Counted from the first letter of the stretch, positions 13,327-34,935 are shown. The stretch is DNA of 64,000 nucleotides from Luidia sarsii (GCA_949987565.1 OX465115.1:6908566-6972565); one strand, 5' to 3'. Made by a program: numbers and translations. Notes: a model not told the origin generated them from the sequence alone.

Positions 13327-13926
13327 TCCAGAAGACACCATTAACCAAACGGCTCTCTTCAGAGCCACCACATTTTCAAAAAAGAGATCAAGTGAACAAT
13401 TTCGTCTTCCAATTCGATTTCGTTTGATTAACTGTTAAAATTTTCAATCACTAAGATTTACTCATTGAGTTATATGATTTACGGTAACATGTAACCGTCA
13501 AAACAAAAAATTAATTGAGGTTTCTTGGGTAAAAATGTTGAGACCTGGAGTTTATAATTATAGGACAGAGTCCACACAATTAATGTGTGTAAGAGCATAA
13601 TATACGCGACACATTGGGACAAACATCAGAGAACTTTTCTTTCCTTTTTCACAGAAGCCTATAGCGTATACTTCTAGTCACTCCGTTCAATTCGACAACC
13701 GGGTGAACTTACAAATTAATATCAGGAAATGGTGGCCAAACAGAAAGATCTTTTGAGATTGACGCGTTTGTCTTACGAAAAAGGCAGCGCCACCACCGTT
13801 GCGGGCCGACCGAAGTTATCCAGCCGTGAGTGATGACCGCGACGTGATTGGCTAACCGCCGATCCCTCAGAGCTCTATAAGTATTCTGAACTAATCAGTC
13901 AACTGCATTCACAGCACTTGAGCTGA

Positions 13927-14349
<423 letters not shown>

Positions 14350-15069
14350 GGAAGACACCGACCGAGTTCCAAAATTAACCCAAACGGCTCTGACGGAGCC
14401 ACCACATATTCACTAAGAGACGATTGCACACACTGTCTGCCGATCTGTTCCTCAATGTTTCGTTGTTGTTGTTGTTGTTGTTGTTGTCTGTTTGCCATCG
14501 ATATTATTTCTGCCCCATGATGAGATAATTAGCCCCCTGAACCAGGATATAGGCCCCTATCATAAAATAATGATAATTTATTGCGTCGTTCGAACCTGTG
14601 CCCAGATAGACGGGAGATAAGGACTATTATAACTCATGAAATGGTAAAAAAAAATATTAAAAAAAAACACATCTTGAAAAACATAGCTTTTTGTTTTTTT
14701 CTTGTACATGCCCTGTAGTACAGTAAAGTATCTTCATCTAATATAAAAAAAACGCATAATTATGCTATTCGGTTGCCTCTCTACATTAATTATAATCATG
14801 ATTGAGTAATACGCGCGTTTGGATACGGTAGTCTCCCATTCTGCGCGCGTTTCTGTGGCTCATTGTGTTAGGATAATCCCCCATTCCGCGCGTTTATGGG
14901 CACGCACGCATTGTGTGCTGATAATCCTTTTTTTCGCGCGTTTTTTGGGAGGAAGATGCACGCATATTACGGCGTCAGGCAAGTGTGACCGCCAGTGACT
15001 GCGTTTGCGTCCGCAATAATAATACAAGGCTCGACTCCCAGCACTCGACTCGCCACATTCACCTTGTGA

Positions 15070-15402
<333 letters not shown>

Positions 15403-15918
15403 GACACTCCCGCAACAACAACAACAACGGCTCTTATCAGAGCCACCACAACTTCCTGAAAAGAGAAATGTAGACAACGTCACTCTCATTATTTTAAGCT
15501 ATAATTTAAACGTACTTATATATAAGGTCTAACCATGAATAGTTTGTCAAATAACGATAACATTTGAACAAGCTGTTTGATAGTTTCCAAGAGTCCACTT
15601 CCGATGTGTGATTGTCCAACGATATCCGTGATTATACTAGCCGACAGTCTATACAGGCCAGCCACATATAGAGTAAAGTTATAACGAGACACTATTACTT
15701 TAGATTACTATATATTTGCATCCATTTTCTTTTCATTAAGATTTAAATTTGTTCTCGAATTTTGTGAGTGTAGGCCTAATTGGCACAGAGCTCTGGTAAG
15801 ACATTGGGGCGCGAATTGTGGGATATGATCAGTGAAGCGTCCGGCTGGAAACGTCCAATCAGATCGCAATCAATTGTTCTTGCTGAAGCCCCGTAATGCT
15901 CTCCCAGTGGGCTTATAA

Positions 15919-16392
<474 letters not shown>

Positions 16393-17163
16393 GCGGACAA
16401 GCACACAATTCAAACTAAACGGCTCTTTTCAGAGCCATCAAACTTTCCCAAAAGAGATTGTATAACATGTCGCCGTCATCAACGATTCCTCATTCAGTAG
16501 TTATTCATTGTCTATACAATAAATTATACTTAGCCTACTAATGCAACCTGTATAATTATTATTATTACCGATAACTTTTTCACAGTAAGCGACATATAGT
16601 TCGCGTTCCCGTTACAACTACGCGCTGCGTCGTTCGTGCCTGGCCGTTCCGGTCATAACGTGGGGCGCCCTCACTGGACCGAACGGATCCAATCCCACCG
16701 AGCCAATCCATTCGCCACATTTGCAAGTAGTCCACTTTTCACGGCCGATTTCGTGCAGACCACTCTCCGCTTGCAGACCGGACTTGCACAGTTTCTCCGC
16801 TCTGGTATCTTTGGACAATACTTCCACGACGCAGCGAAGATCGTCCACTCTAACCAAAAAAGTTGTCTTCGTCATTGACAGATCCATGTATAATTTCCAG
16901 GCCAATCGGTCGTTTCCAAAAAAGAAAAGAAAAGGGAATCATCATTATTTTGTATGCAGTCCCAAAATGCCCGTGTATGGATATTAACCACTTCTTCCAA
17001 GGAATCTACAAGGAGGTTTCGTAGTCGACTGCGCGCGTGTCTTGGCGCCAAATAGAACAATGGGACGGATGATCAGAATCCAGTCACAAAGCTTTAAAAG
17101 CCAGCCCTTGTTGCTGGTCAACCATACGATCGCCACTCTCAGATCACAACACACGGAATCATC

Positions 17164-17535
17164 ATGCCTCCTAAAGCTAGCGGAAAAGGTCAGAAGAAGG
17201 CCGGAGCTCCCAAAGCTCCTCTTGGCACGGACAAGAAGAAGCGGCGCCATCGGCGCAAGGAGAGCTACGGCATCTACATTTACAAGGTCATGAAGCAGGT
17301 GCACCCCGACACTGGAATTTCAAGCCGCGCCATGACTATCATGAACAGCTTCGTCAATGATATCTTTGAAAGAATCTCAGGAGAGGCATCTCGTCTGGCA
17401 CTCTACAACAAGAAGTCGACCATCACCAGCCGAGAGATCCAAACTGCAGTGCGTCTACTCCTGCCAGGGGAGCTTGCCAAGCACGCAGTCAGCGAGGGCA
17501 CGAAGGCCGTCACCAAGTATACAACTTCGAAGTAG
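17164..17535 (+). CDS. H2B: Histone H2B, unit 5
   Basis: The protein is identical to unit 1. TATA-like box at 17093-17100, stem-loop at 17560-17575. The promoter has the full-length GT form. Confidence 0.99.
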   Translation: MPPKASGKGQKKAGAPKAPLGTDKKKRRHRRKESYGIYIYKVMKQVHPDTGISSRAMTIMNSFVNDIFERISGEASRLALYNKKSTITSREIQTAVRLLLPGELAKHAVSEGTKAVTKYTTSK

Positions 17536-18135
17536 TCCAGAAGACACCATTAACCAAACGGCTCTCTTCAGAGCCACCACATTTTCAAAAAAGAGATCAA
17601 GTGAACAATTTCGTCTTCCAATTCGATTTCGTTTGATTAACTGTTAAAATTTTCAATCACTAAGATTTACTCCTTGAGTTATATGATTTACGGTAACATG
17701 TAACCGTCAAAACAAAAAATTAATTGAGGTTTCTTGGGTAAAAATGTTGAGACCTGGAGTTTATAATTATAGGACAGAGTCCACACAATTAATGTGTGTA
17801 AGAGCATAATATACGCGACACATTGGGACAAACATCAGAGAACTTTTCTTTCCTTTTTCACAGAAGCCTATAGCGTATACTTCTAGTCACTCCGTTCAAT
17901 TCGACAACCGGGTGAACTTACAAATTAATATCAGGAAATGGTGGCCAAACAGAAAGATCTTTTGAGATTGACGCGTTTGTCTTACGAAAAAGGCAGCGCC
18001 ACCACCGTTGCGGGCCGACCGAAGTTATCCAGCCGTGAGTGATGACCGCGACGTGATTGGCTAACCGCCGATCCCTCAGAGCTCTATAAGTATTCTGAAC
18101 TAATCAGTCAACTGCATTCACAGCACTTGAGCTGA

Positions 18136-18558
<423 letters not shown>

Positions 18559-19278
18559 GGAAGACACCGACCGAGTTCCAAAATTAACCCAAACGGCTCT
18601 GACGGAGCCACCACATATTCACTAAGAGACGATTGCACACACTGTCTGCCGATCTGTTCCTCAATGTTTCGTTGTTGTTGTTGTTGTTGTTGTTGTCTGT
18701 TTGCCATCGATATTATTTCTGCCCCATGATGAGATAATTAGCCCCCTGAACCAGGATATAGGCCCCTATCATAAAATAATGATAATTTATTGCGTCGTTC
18801 GAACCTGTGCCCAGATAGACGGGAGATAAGGACTATTATAACTCATGAAATGGTAAAAAAAAATATTAAAAAAAAACACATCTTGAAAAACATAGCTTTT
18901 TGTTTTTTTCTTGTACATGCCCTGTAGTACAGTAAAGTATCTTCATCTAATATAAAAAAAACGCATAATTATGCTATTCGGTTGCCTCTCTACATTAATT
19001 ATAATCATGATTGAGTAATACGCGCGTTTGGATACGGTAGTCTCCCATTCTGCGCGCGTTTCTGTGGCTCATTGTGTTAGGATAATCCCCCATTCCGCGC
19101 GTTTATGGGCACGCACGCATTGTGTGCTGATAATCCTTTTTTTCGCGCGTTTTTTGGGAGGAAGATGCACGCATATTACGGCGTCAGGCAAGTGTGACCG
19201 CCAGTGACTGCGTTTGCGTCCGCAATAATAATACAAGGCTCGACTCCCAGCACTCGACTCGCCACATTCACCTTGTGA

Positions 19279-19611
<333 letters not shown>

Positions 19612-20127
19612 GACACTCCCGCAACAACAACAACAACGGCTCTTATCAGAGCCACCACAACTTCCTGAAAAGAGAAATGTAGACAACGTCACTCTCATTA
19701 TTTTAAGCTATAATTTAAACGTACTTATATATAAGGTCTAACCATGAATAGTTTGTCAAATAACGATAACATTTGAACAAGCTGTTTGATAGTTTCCAAG
19801 AGTCCACTTCCGATGTGTGATTGTCCAACGATATCCGTGATTATACTAGCCGACAGTCTATACAGGCCAGCCACATATAGAGTAAAGTTATAACGAGACA
19901 CTATTACTTTAGATTACTATATATTTGCATCCATTTTCTTTTCATTAAGATTTAAATTTGTTCTCGAATTTTGTGAGTGTAGGCCTAATTGGCACAGAGC
20001 TCTGGTAAGACATTGGGGCGCGAATTGTGGGATATGATCAGTGAAGCGTCCGGCTGGAAACGTCCAATCAGATCGCAATCAATTGTTCTTGCTGAAGCCC
20101 CGTAATGCTCTCCCAGTGGGCTTATAA

Positions 20128-20601
<474 letters not shown>

Positions 20602-21372
20602 GCGGACAAGCACACAATTCAAACTAAACGGCTCTTTTCAGAGCCATCAAACTTTCCCAAAAGAGATTGTATAACATGTCGCCGTCATCAACGATTCCTC
20701 ATTCAGTAGTTATTCATTGTCTATACAATAAATTATACTTAGCCTACTAATGCAACCTGTATAATTATTATTATTACCGATAACTTTTTCACAGTAAGCG
20801 ACATATAGTTCGCGTTCCCGTTACAACTACGCGCTGCGTCGTTCGTGCCTGGCCGTTCCGGTCATAACGTGGGGCGCCCTCACTGGACCGAACGGATCCA
20901 ATCCCACCGAGCCAATCCATTCGCCACATTTGCAAGTAGTCCACTTTTCACGGCCGATTTCGTGCAGACCACTCTCCGCTTGCAGACCGGACTTGCACAG
21001 TTTCTCCGCTCTGGTATCTTTGGACAATACTTCCACGACGCAGCGAAGATCGTCCACTCTAACCAAAAAAGTTGTCTTCGTCATTGACAGATCCATGTAT
21101 AATTTCCAGGCCAATCGGTCGTTTCCAAAAAAGAAAAGAAAAGGGAATCATCATTATTTTGTATGCAGTCCCAAAATGCCCGTGTATGGATATTAACCAC
21201 TTCTTCCAAGGAATCTACAAGGAGGTTTCGTAGTCGACTGCGCGCGTGTCTTGGCGCCAAATAGAACAATGGGACGGATGATCAGAATCCAGTCACAAAG
21301 CTTTAAAAGCCAGCCCTTGTTGCTGGTCAACCATACGATCGCCACTCTCAGATCACAACACACGGAATCATC

Positions 21373-21744
21373 ATGCCTCCTAAAGCTAGCGGAAAAGGTC
21401 AGAAGAAGGCCGGAGCTCCCAAAGCTCCTCTTGGCACGGACAAGAAGAAGCGGCGCCATCGGCGCAAGGAGAGCTACGGCATCTACATTTACAAGGTCAT
21501 GAAGCAGGTGCACCCCGACACTGGAATTTCAAGCCGCGCCATGACTATCATGAACAGCTTCGTCAATGATATCTTTGAAAGAATCTCAGGAGAGGCATCT
21601 CGTCTGGCACTCTACAACAAGAAGTCGACCATCACCAGCCGAGAGATCCAAACTGCAGTGCGTCTACTCCTGCCAGGGGAGCTTGCCAAGCACGCAGTCA
21701 GCGAGGGCACGAAGGCCGTCACCAAGTATACAACTTCGAAGTAG
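21373..21744 (+). CDS. H2B: Histone H2B, unit 6
   Basis: The protein is identical to unit 1. TATA-like box at 21302-21309, stem-loop at 21769-21784. Confidence 0.99.
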   Translation: MPPKASGKGQKKAGAPKAPLGTDKKKRRHRRKESYGIYIYKVMKQVHPDTGISSRAMTIMNSFVNDIFERISGEASRLALYNKKSTITSREIQTAVRLLLPGELAKHAVSEGTKAVTKYTTSK

Positions 21745-22344
21745 TCCAGAAGACACCATTAACCAAACGGCTCTCTTCAGAGCCACCACATTTTCAAAAA
21801 AGAGATCAAGTGAACAATTTCGTCTTCCAATTCGATTTCGTTTGATTAACTGTTAAAATTTTCAATCACTAAGATTTACTCCTTGAGTTATATGATTTAC
21901 GGTAACATGTAACCGTCAAAACAAAAAATTAATTGAGGTTTCTTGGGTAAAAATGTTGAGACCTGGAGTTTATAATTATAGGACAGAGTCCACACAATTA
22001 ATGTGTGTAAGAGCATAATATACGCGACACATTGGGACAAACATCAGAGAACTTTTCTTTCCTTTTTCACAGAAGCCTATAGCGTATACTTCTAGTCACT
22101 CCGTTCAATTCGACAACCGGGTGAACTTACAAATTAATATCAGGAAATGGTGGCCAAACAGAAAGATCTTTTGAGATTGACGCGTTTGTCTTACGAAAAA
22201 GGCAGCGCCACCACCGTTGCGGGCCGACCGAAGTTATCCAGCCGTGAGTGATGACCGCGACGTGATTGGCTAACCGCCGATCCCTCAGAGCTCTATAAGT
22301 ATTCTGAACTAATCAGTCAACTGCATTCACAGCACTTGAGCTGA

Positions 22345-22767
<423 letters not shown>

Positions 22768-23488
22768 GGAAGACACCGACCGAGTTCCAAAATTAACCCA
22801 AACGGCTCTGACGGAGCCACCACATATTCACTAAGAGACGATTGCACACACTGTCTGCCGATCTGTTCCTCAATGTTTCGTTGTTGTTGTTGTTGTTGTT
22901 GTTGTCTGTTTGCCATCGATATTATTTCTGCCCCATGATGAGATAATTAGCCCCCTGAACCAGGATATAGGCCCCTATCATAAAATAATGATAATTTATT
23001 GCGTCGTTCGAACCTGTGCCCAGATAGACGGGAGATAAGGACTATTATAACTCATGAAATGGTAAAAAAAAATATTAAAAAAAAACACATCTTGAAAAAC
23101 ATAGCTTTTTGTTTTTTTCTTGTACATGCCCTGTAGTACAGTAAAGTATCTTCATCTAATATAAAAAAAACCGCATAATTATGCTATTCGGTTGCCTCTC
23201 TACATTAATTATAATCATGATTGAGTAATACGCGCGTTTGGATACGGTAGTCTCCCATTCTGCGCGCGTTTCTGTGGCTCATTGTGTTAGGATAATCCCC
23301 CATTCCGCGCGTTTATGGGCACGCACGCATTGTGTGCTGATAATCCTTTTTTTCGCGCGTTTTTTGGGAGGAAGATGCACGCATATTACGGCGTCAGGCA
23401 AGTGTGACCGCCAGTGACTGCGTTTGCGTCCGCAATAATAATACAAGGCTCGACTCCCAGCACTCGACTCGCCACATTCACCTTGTGA

Positions 23489-23821
<333 letters not shown>

Positions 23822-24305
23822 GACACTCCCGCAACAACAACAACAACGGCTCTTATCAGAGCCACCACAACTTCCTGAAAAGAGAAATGTAGACAACGTC
23901 ACTCTCATTATTTTAAGCTATAATTTAAACGTACTTATATATAAGGTCTAACCATGAATAGTTTGTCAAATAACGATAACATTTGAACAAGCTGTTTGAT
24001 AGTTTCCAAGAGTCCACTTCCGATGTGTGATTGTCCAACGATATCCGTGATTATACTAGCCGACAGTCTATACAGGCCAGCCACATATAGAGTAAAGTTA
24101 TAACGAGACACTATTACTTTAGATTACTATATATTTGCATCCATTTTCTTTTCATTAAGATTTAAATTTGTTCTCGAATTTTGTGAGTGTAGGCCTAATT
24201 GGCACAGAGCTCTGGTAAGACATTGGGGCGCGAATTGTGGGATATGATCAGTGAAGCGTCCGGCTGGAAACGTCCAATCAGATCGCAATCAATTGTTCTT
24301 GCTGA

Positions 24306-24799
<494 letters not shown>

Positions 24800-25544
24800 A
24801 CGGCTCTTTTCAGAGCCATCAAACTTTCCCAAAAGAGATTGTATAACATGTCGCCGTCATCAACGATTCCTCATTCAGTAGTTATTCATCGTCTATACAA
24901 TAAATTATACTTAGCCTACTAATGCAACCTGTATAATTATTATTATTACCGATAACTTTTTCACAGTAAGCGACATATAGTTCGCGTTCCCGTTACAACT
25001 ACGCGCTGCGTCGTTCGTGCCTGGCCGTTCCGGTCATAACGTGGGGCGCCCTCACTGGACCGAACGGATCCAATCCCACCGAGCCAATCCATTCGCCACA
25101 TTTGCAAGTAGTCCACTTTTCACGGCCGATTTCGTGCAGACCACTCTCCGCTTGCAGACCGGACTTGCACAGTTTCTCCGCTCTGGTATCTTTGGACAAT
25201 ACTTCCACGACGCAGCGAAGATCGTCCACTCTAACCAAAAAAGTTGTCTTCGTCATTGACAGATCCATGTATAATTTCCAGGCCAATCGGTCGTTTCCAA
25301 AAAAGAAAAGAAAAGGGAATCATCATTATTTTGTATGCAGTCCCAAAATGCCCGTGTATGGATATTAACCACTTCTTCCAAGGAATCTACAAGGAGGTTT
25401 CGTAGTCGACTGCGCGCGTGTCTTGGCGCCAAATAGAACAATGGGACGGATGATCAGAATCCAGTCACAAAGCTTTAAAAGCCAGCCCTTGTTGCTGGTC
25501 AACCATACGATCGCCACTCTCAGATCACAACACACGGAATCATC

Positions 25545-25916
25545 ATGCCTCCTAAAGCTAGCGGAAAAGGTCAGAAGAAGGCCGGAGCTCCCAAAGCTCC
25601 TCTTGGCACGGACAAGAAGAAGCGGCGCCATCGGCGCAAGGAGAGCTACGGCATCTACATTTACAAGGTCATGAAGCAGGTGCACCCCGACACTGGAATT
25701 TCAAGCCGCGCCATGACTATCATGAACAGCTTCGTCAATGATATCTTTGAAAGAATCTCAGGAGAGGCATCTCGTCTGGCACTCTACAACAAGAAGTCGA
25801 CCATCACCAGCCGAGAGATCCAAACTGCAGTGCGTCTACTCCTGCCAGGGGAGCTTGCCAAGCACGCAGTCAGCGAGGGCACGAAGGCCGTCACCAAGTA
25901 TACAACTTCGAAGTAG
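25545..25916 (+). CDS. H2B: Histone H2B, unit 7
   Basis: The protein is identical to unit 1. TATA-like box at 25474-25481, stem-loop at 25941-25956. Confidence 0.99.
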   Translation: MPPKASGKGQKKAGAPKAPLGTDKKKRRHRRKESYGIYIYKVMKQVHPDTGISSRAMTIMNSFVNDIFERISGEASRLALYNKKSTITSREIQTAVRLLLPGELAKHAVSEGTKAVTKYTTSK

Positions 25917-26516
25917 TCCAGAAGACACCATTAACCAAACGGCTCTCTTCAGAGCCACCACATTTTCAAAAAAGAGATCAAGTGAACAATTTCGTCTTCC
26001 AATTCGATTTCGTTTGATTAACTGTTAAAATTTTCAATCACTAAGATTTACTCCTTGAGTTATATGATTTACGGTAACATGTAACCGTCAAAACAAAAAA
26101 TTAATTGAGGTTTCTTGGGTAAAAATGTTGAGACCTGGAGTTTATAATTATAGGACAGAGTCCACACAATGAATGTGTGTAAGAGCATAATATACGCGAC
26201 ACATTGGGACAAACATCAGAGAACTTTTCTTTCCTTTTTCACAGAAGCCTATAGCGTATACTTCTAGTCACTCCGTTCAATTCGACAACCGGGTGAACTT
26301 ACAAATTAATATCAGGAAATGGTGGCCAAACAGAAAGATCTTTTGAGATTGACGCGTTTGTCTTACGAAAAAGGCAGCGCCACCACCGTTGCGGGCCGAC
26401 CGAAGTTATCCAGCCGTGAGTGATGACCGCGACGTGATTGGCTAACCGCCGATCCCTCAGAGCTCTATAAGTATTCTGAACTAATCAGTCAACTGCATTC
26501 ACAGCACTTGAGCTGA

Positions 26517-26939
<423 letters not shown>

Positions 26940-27659
26940 GGAAGACACCGACCGAGTTCCAAAATTAACCCAAACGGCTCTGACGGAGCCACCACATATT
27001 CACTAAGAGACGATTGCACACACTGTCTGCCGATCTGTTCCTCAATGTTTCGTTGTTGTTGTTGTTGTTGTTGTTGTCTGTTTGCCATCGATATTATTTC
27101 TGCCCCATGATGAGATAATTAGCCCCCTGAACCAGGATATAGGCCCCTATCATAAAATAATGATAATTTATTGCGTCGTTCGAACCTGTGCCCAGATAGA
27201 CGGGAGATAAGGACTATTATAACTCATGAAATGGTAAAAAAAAATATTAAAAAAAAACACATCTTGAAAAACATAGCTTTTTGTTTTTTTCTTGTACATG
27301 CCCTGTAGTACAGTAAAGTATCTTCATCTAATATAAAAAAAACGCATAATTATGCTATTCGGTTGCCTCTCTACATTAATTATAATCATGATTGAGTAAT
27401 ACGCGCGTTTGGATACGGTAGTCTCCCATTCTGCGCGCGTTTCTGTGGCTCATTGTGTTAGGATAATCCCCCATTCCGCGCGTTTATGGGCACGCACGCA
27501 TTGTGTGCTGATAATCCTTTTTTTCGCGCGTTTTTTGGGAGGAAGATGCACGCATATTACGGCGTCAGGCAAGTGTGACCGCCAGTGACTGCGTTTGCGT
27601 CCGCAATAATAATACAAGGCTCGACTCCCAGCACTCGACTCGCCACATTCACCTTGTGA

Positions 27660-27992
<333 letters not shown>

Positions 27993-28508
27993 GACACTCC
28001 CGCAACAACAACAACAACGGCTCTTATCAGAGCCACCACAACTTCCTGAAAAGAGAAATGTAGACAACGTCACTCTCATTATTTTAAGCTATAATTTAAA
28101 CGTACTTATATATAAGGTCTAACCATGAATAGTTTGTCAAATAACGATAACATTTGAACAAGCTGTTTGATAGTTTCCAAGAGTCCACTTCCGATGTGTG
28201 ATTGTCCAACGATATCCGTGATTATACTAGCCGACAGTCTATACAGGCCAGCCACATATAGAGTAAAGTTATAACGAGACACTATTACTTTAGATTACTA
28301 TATATTTGCATCCATTTTCTTTTCATTAAGATTTAAATTTGTTCTCGAATTTTGTGAGTGTAGGCCTAATTGGCACAGAGCTCTGGTAAGACATTGGGGC
28401 GCGAATTGTGGGATATGATCAGTGAAGCGTCCGGCTGGAAACGTCCAATCAGATCGCAATCAATTGTTCTTGCTGAAGCCCCGTAATGCTCTCCCAGTGG
28501 GCTTATAA

Positions 28509-28982
<474 letters not shown>

Positions 28983-29753
28983 GCGGACAAGCACACAATT
29001 CAAACTAAACGGCTCTTTTCAGAGCCATCAAACTTTCCCAAAAGAGATTGTATAACATGTCGCCGTCATCAACGATTCCTCATTCAGTAGTTATTCATTG
29101 TCTATACAATAAATTATACTTAGCCTACTAATGCAACCTGTATAATTATTATTATTACCGATAACTTTTTCACAGTAAGCGACATATAGTTCGCGTTCCC
29201 GTTACAACTACGCGCTGCGTCGTTCGTGCCTGGCCGTTCCGGTCATAACGTGGGGCGCCCTCACTGGACCGAACGGATCCAATCCCACCGAGCCAATCCA
29301 TTCGCCACATTTGCAAGTAGTCCACTTTTCACGGCCGATTTCGTGCAGACCACTCTCCGCTTGCAGACCGGACTTGCACAGTTTCTCCGCTCTGGTATCT
29401 TTGGACAATACTTCCACGACGCAGCGAAGATCGTCCACTCTAACCAAAAAAGTTGTCTTCGTCATTGACAGATCCATGTATAATTTCCAGGCCAATCGGT
29501 CGTTTCCAAAAAAGAAAAGAAAAGGGAATCATCATTATTTTGTATGCAGTCCCAAAATGCCCGTGTATGGATATTAACCACTTCTTCCAAGGAATCTACA
29601 AGGAGGTTTCGTAGTCGACTGCGCGCGTGTCTTGGCGCCAAATAGAACAATGGGACGGATGATCAGAATCCAGTCACAAAGCTTTAAAAGCCAGCCCTTG
29701 TTGCTGGTCAACCATACGATCGCCACTCTCAGATCACAACACACGGAATCATC

Positions 29754-30125
29754 ATGCCTCCTAAAGCTAGCGGAAAAGGTCAGAAGAAGGCCGGAGCTCC
29801 CAAAGCTCCTCTTGGCACGGACAAGAAGAAGCGGCGCCATCGGCGCAAGGAGAGCTACGGCATCTACATTTACAAGGTCATGAAGCAGGTGCACCCCGAC
29901 ACTGGAATTTCAAGCCGCGCCATGACTATCATGAACAGCTTCGTCAATGATATCTTTGAAAGAATCTCAGGAGAGGCATCTCGTCTGGCACTCTACAACA
30001 AGAAGTCGACCATCACCAGCCGAGAGATCCAAACTGCAGTGCGTCTACTCCTGCCAGGGGAGCTTGCCAAGCACGCAGTCAGCGAGGGCACGAAGGCCGT
30101 CACCAAGTATACAACTTCGAAGTAG
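29754..30125 (+). CDS. H2B: Histone H2B, unit 8
   Basis: The protein is identical to unit 1. TATA-like box at 29683-29690, stem-loop at 30150-30165. Confidence 0.99.
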   Translation: MPPKASGKGQKKAGAPKAPLGTDKKKRRHRRKESYGIYIYKVMKQVHPDTGISSRAMTIMNSFVNDIFERISGEASRLALYNKKSTITSREIQTAVRLLLPGELAKHAVSEGTKAVTKYTTSK

Positions 30126-30725
30126 TCCAGAAGACACCATTAACCAAACGGCTCTCTTCAGAGCCACCACATTTTCAAAAAAGAGATCAAGTGAACAATT
30201 TCGTCTTCCAATTCGATTTCGTTTGATTAACTGTTAAAATTTTCAATCACTAAGATTTACTCCTTGAGTTATATGATTTACGGTAACATGTAACCGTCAA
30301 AACAAAAAATTAATTGAGGTTTCTTGGGTAAAAATGTTGAGACCTGGAGTTTATAATTATAGGACAGAGTCCACACAATTAATGTGTGTAAGAGCATAAT
30401 ATACGCGACACATTGGGACAAACATCAGAGAACTTTTCTTTCCTTTTTCACAGAAGCCTATAGCGTATACTTCTAGTCACTCCGTTCAATTCGACAACCG
30501 GGTGAACTTACAAATTAATATCAGGAAATGGTGGCCAAACAGAAAGATCTTTTGAGATTGACGCGTTTGTCTTACGAAAAAGGCAGCGCCACCACCGTTG
30601 CGGGCCGACCGAAGTTATCCAGCCGTGAGTGATGACCGCGACGTGATTGGCTAACCGCCGATCCCTCAGAGCTCTATAAGTATTCTGAACTAATCAGTCA
30701 ACTGCATTCACAGCACTTGAGCTGA

Positions 30726-31148
<423 letters not shown>

Positions 31149-31869
31149 GGAAGACACCGACCGAGTTCCAAAATTAACCCAAACGGCTCTGACGGAGCCA
31201 CCACATATTCACTAAGAGACGATTGCACACACTGTCTGCCGATCTGTTCCTCAATGTTTCGTTGTTGTTGTTGTTGTTGTTGTTGTCTGTTTGCCATCGA
31301 TATTATTTCTGCCCCATGATGAGATAATTAGCCCCCTGAACCAGGATATAGGCCCCTATCATAAAATAATGATAATATATTGCGTCGTTCGAACCTGTGC
31401 CCAGATAGACGGGAGATAAGGACTATTATAACTCATGAAATGGTAAAAAAAAATATTAAAAAAAAACACATCTTGAAAAACATAGCTTTTTGTTTTTTTC
31501 TTGTACATGCCCTGTAGTACAGTAAAGTATCTTCATCTAATATAAAAAAAACCGCATAATTATGCTATTCGGTTGCCTCTCTACATTAATTATAATCATG
31601 ATTGAGTAATACGCGCGTTTGGATACGGTAGTCTCCCATTCTGCGCGCGTTTCTGTGGCTCATTGTGTTAGGATAATCCCCCATTCCGCGCGTTTATGGG
31701 CACGCACGCATTGTGTGCTGATAATCCTTTTTTTCGCGCGTTTTTTGGGAGGAAGATGCACGCATATTACGGCGTCAGGCAAGTGTGACCGCCAGTGACT
31801 GCGTTTGCGTCCGCAATAATAATACAAGGCTCGACTCCCAGCACTCGACTCGCCACATTCACCTTGTGA

Positions 31870-32202
<333 letters not shown>

Positions 32203-32718
32203 GACACTCCCGCAACAACAACAACAACGGCTCTTATCAGAGCCACCACAACTTCCTGAAAAGAGAAATGTAGACAACGTCACTCTCATTATTTTAAGCT
32301 ATAATTTAAACGTACTTATATATAAGGTCTAACCATGAATAGTTTGTCAAATAACGATAACATTTGAACAAGCTGTTTGATAGTTTCCAAGAGTCCACTT
32401 CCGATGTGTGATTGTCCAACGATATCCGTGATTATACTAGCCGACAGTCTATACAGGCCAGCCACATATAGAGTAAAGTTATAACGAGACACTATTACTT
32501 TAGATTACTATATATTTGCATCCATTTTCTTTTCATTAAGATTTAAATTTGTTCTCGAATTTTGTGAGTGTAGGCCTAATTGGCACAGAGCTCTGGTAAG
32601 ACATTGGGGCGCGAATTGTGGGATATGATCAGTGAAGCGTCCGGCTGGAAACGTCCAATCAGATCGCAATCAATTGTTCTTGCTGAAGCCCCGTAATGCT
32701 CTCCCAGTGGGCTTATAA

Positions 32719-33192
<474 letters not shown>

Positions 33193-33963
33193 GCGGACAA
33201 GCACACAATTCAAACTAAACGGCTCTTTTCAGAGCCATCAAACTTTCCCAAAAGAGATTGTATAACATGTCGCCGTCATCAACGATTCCTCATTCAGTAG
33301 TTATTCATTGTCTATACAATAAATTATACTTAGCCTACTAATGCAACCTGTATAATTATTATTATTACCGATAACTTTTTCACAGTAAGCGACATATAGT
33401 TCGCGTTCCCGTTACAACTACGCGCTGCGTCGTTCGTGCCTGGCCGTTCCGGTCATAACGTGGGGCGCCCTCACTGGACCGAACGGATCCAATCCCACCG
33501 AGCCAATCCATTCGCCACATTTGCAAGTAGTCCACTTTTCACGGCCGATTTCGTGCAGACCACTCTCCGCTTGCAGACCGGACTTGCACAGTTTCTCCGC
33601 TCTGGTATCTTTGGACAATACTTCCACGACGCAGCGAAGATCGTCCACTCTAACCAAAAAAGTTGTCTTCGTCATTGACAGATCCATGTATAATTTCCAG
33701 GCCAATCGGTCGTTTCCAAAAAAGAAAAGAAAAGGGAATCATCATTATTTTGTATGCAGTCCCAAAATGCCCGTGTATGGATATTAACCACTTCTTCCAA
33801 GGAATCTACAAGGAGGTTTCGTAGTCGACTGCGCGCGTGTCTTGGCGCCAAATAGAACAATGGGACGGATGATCAGAATCCAGTCACAAAGCTTTAAAAG
33901 CCAGCCCTTGTTGCTGGTCAACCATACGATCGCCACTCTCAGATCACAACACACGGAATCATC

Positions 33964-34335
33964 ATGCCTCCTAAAGCTAGCGGAAAAGGTCAGAAGAAGG
34001 CCGGAGCTCCCAAAGCTCCTCTTGGCACGGACAAGAAGAAGCGGCGCCATCGGCGCAAGGAGAGCTACGGCATCTACATTTACAAGGTCATGAAGCAGGT
34101 GCACCCCGACACTGGAATTTCAAGCCGCGCCATGACTATCATGAACAGCTTCGTCAATGATATCTTTGAAAGAATCTCAGGAGAGGCATCTCGTCTGGCA
34201 CTCTACAACAAGAAGTCGACCATCACCAGCCGAGAGATCCAAACTGCAGTGCGTCTACTCCTGCCAGGGGAGCTTGCCAAGCACGCAGTCAGCGAGGGCA
34301 CGAAGGCCGTCACCAAGTATACAACTTCGAAGTAG
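33964..34335 (+). CDS. H2B: Histone H2B, unit 9
   Basis: The protein is identical to unit 1. TATA-like box at 33893-33900, stem-loop at 34360-34375. Confidence 0.99.
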   Translation: MPPKASGKGQKKAGAPKAPLGTDKKKRRHRRKESYGIYIYKVMKQVHPDTGISSRAMTIMNSFVNDIFERISGEASRLALYNKKSTITSREIQTAVRLLLPGELAKHAVSEGTKAVTKYTTSK

Positions 34336-34935
34336 TCCAGAAGACACCATTAACCAAACGGCTCTCTTCAGAGCCACCACATTTTCAAAAAAGAGATCAA
34401 GTGAACAATTTCGTCTTCCAATTCGATTTCGTTTGATTAACTGTTAAAATTTTCAATCACTAAGATTTACTCCTTGAGTTATATGATTTACGGTAACATG
34501 TAACCGTCAAAACAAAAAATTAATTGAGGTTTCTTGGGTAAAAATGTTGAGACCTGGAGTTTATAATTATAGGACAGAGTCCACACAATTAATGTGTGTA
34601 AGAGCATAATATACGCGACACATTGGGACAAACATCAGAGAACTTTTCTTTCCTTTTTCACAGAAGCCTATAGCGTATACTTCTAGTCACTCCGTTCAAT
34701 TCGACAACCGGGTGAACTTACAAATTAATATCAGGAAATGGTGGCCAAACAGAAAGATCTTTTGAGATTGACGCGTTTGTCTTACGAAAAAGGCAGCGCC
34801 ACCACCGTTGCGGGCCGACCGAAGTTATCCAGCCGTGAGTGATGACCGCGACGTGATTGGCTAACCGCCGATCCCTCAGAGCTCTATAAGTATTCTGAAC
34901 TAATCAGTCAACTGCATTCACAGCACTTGAGCTGA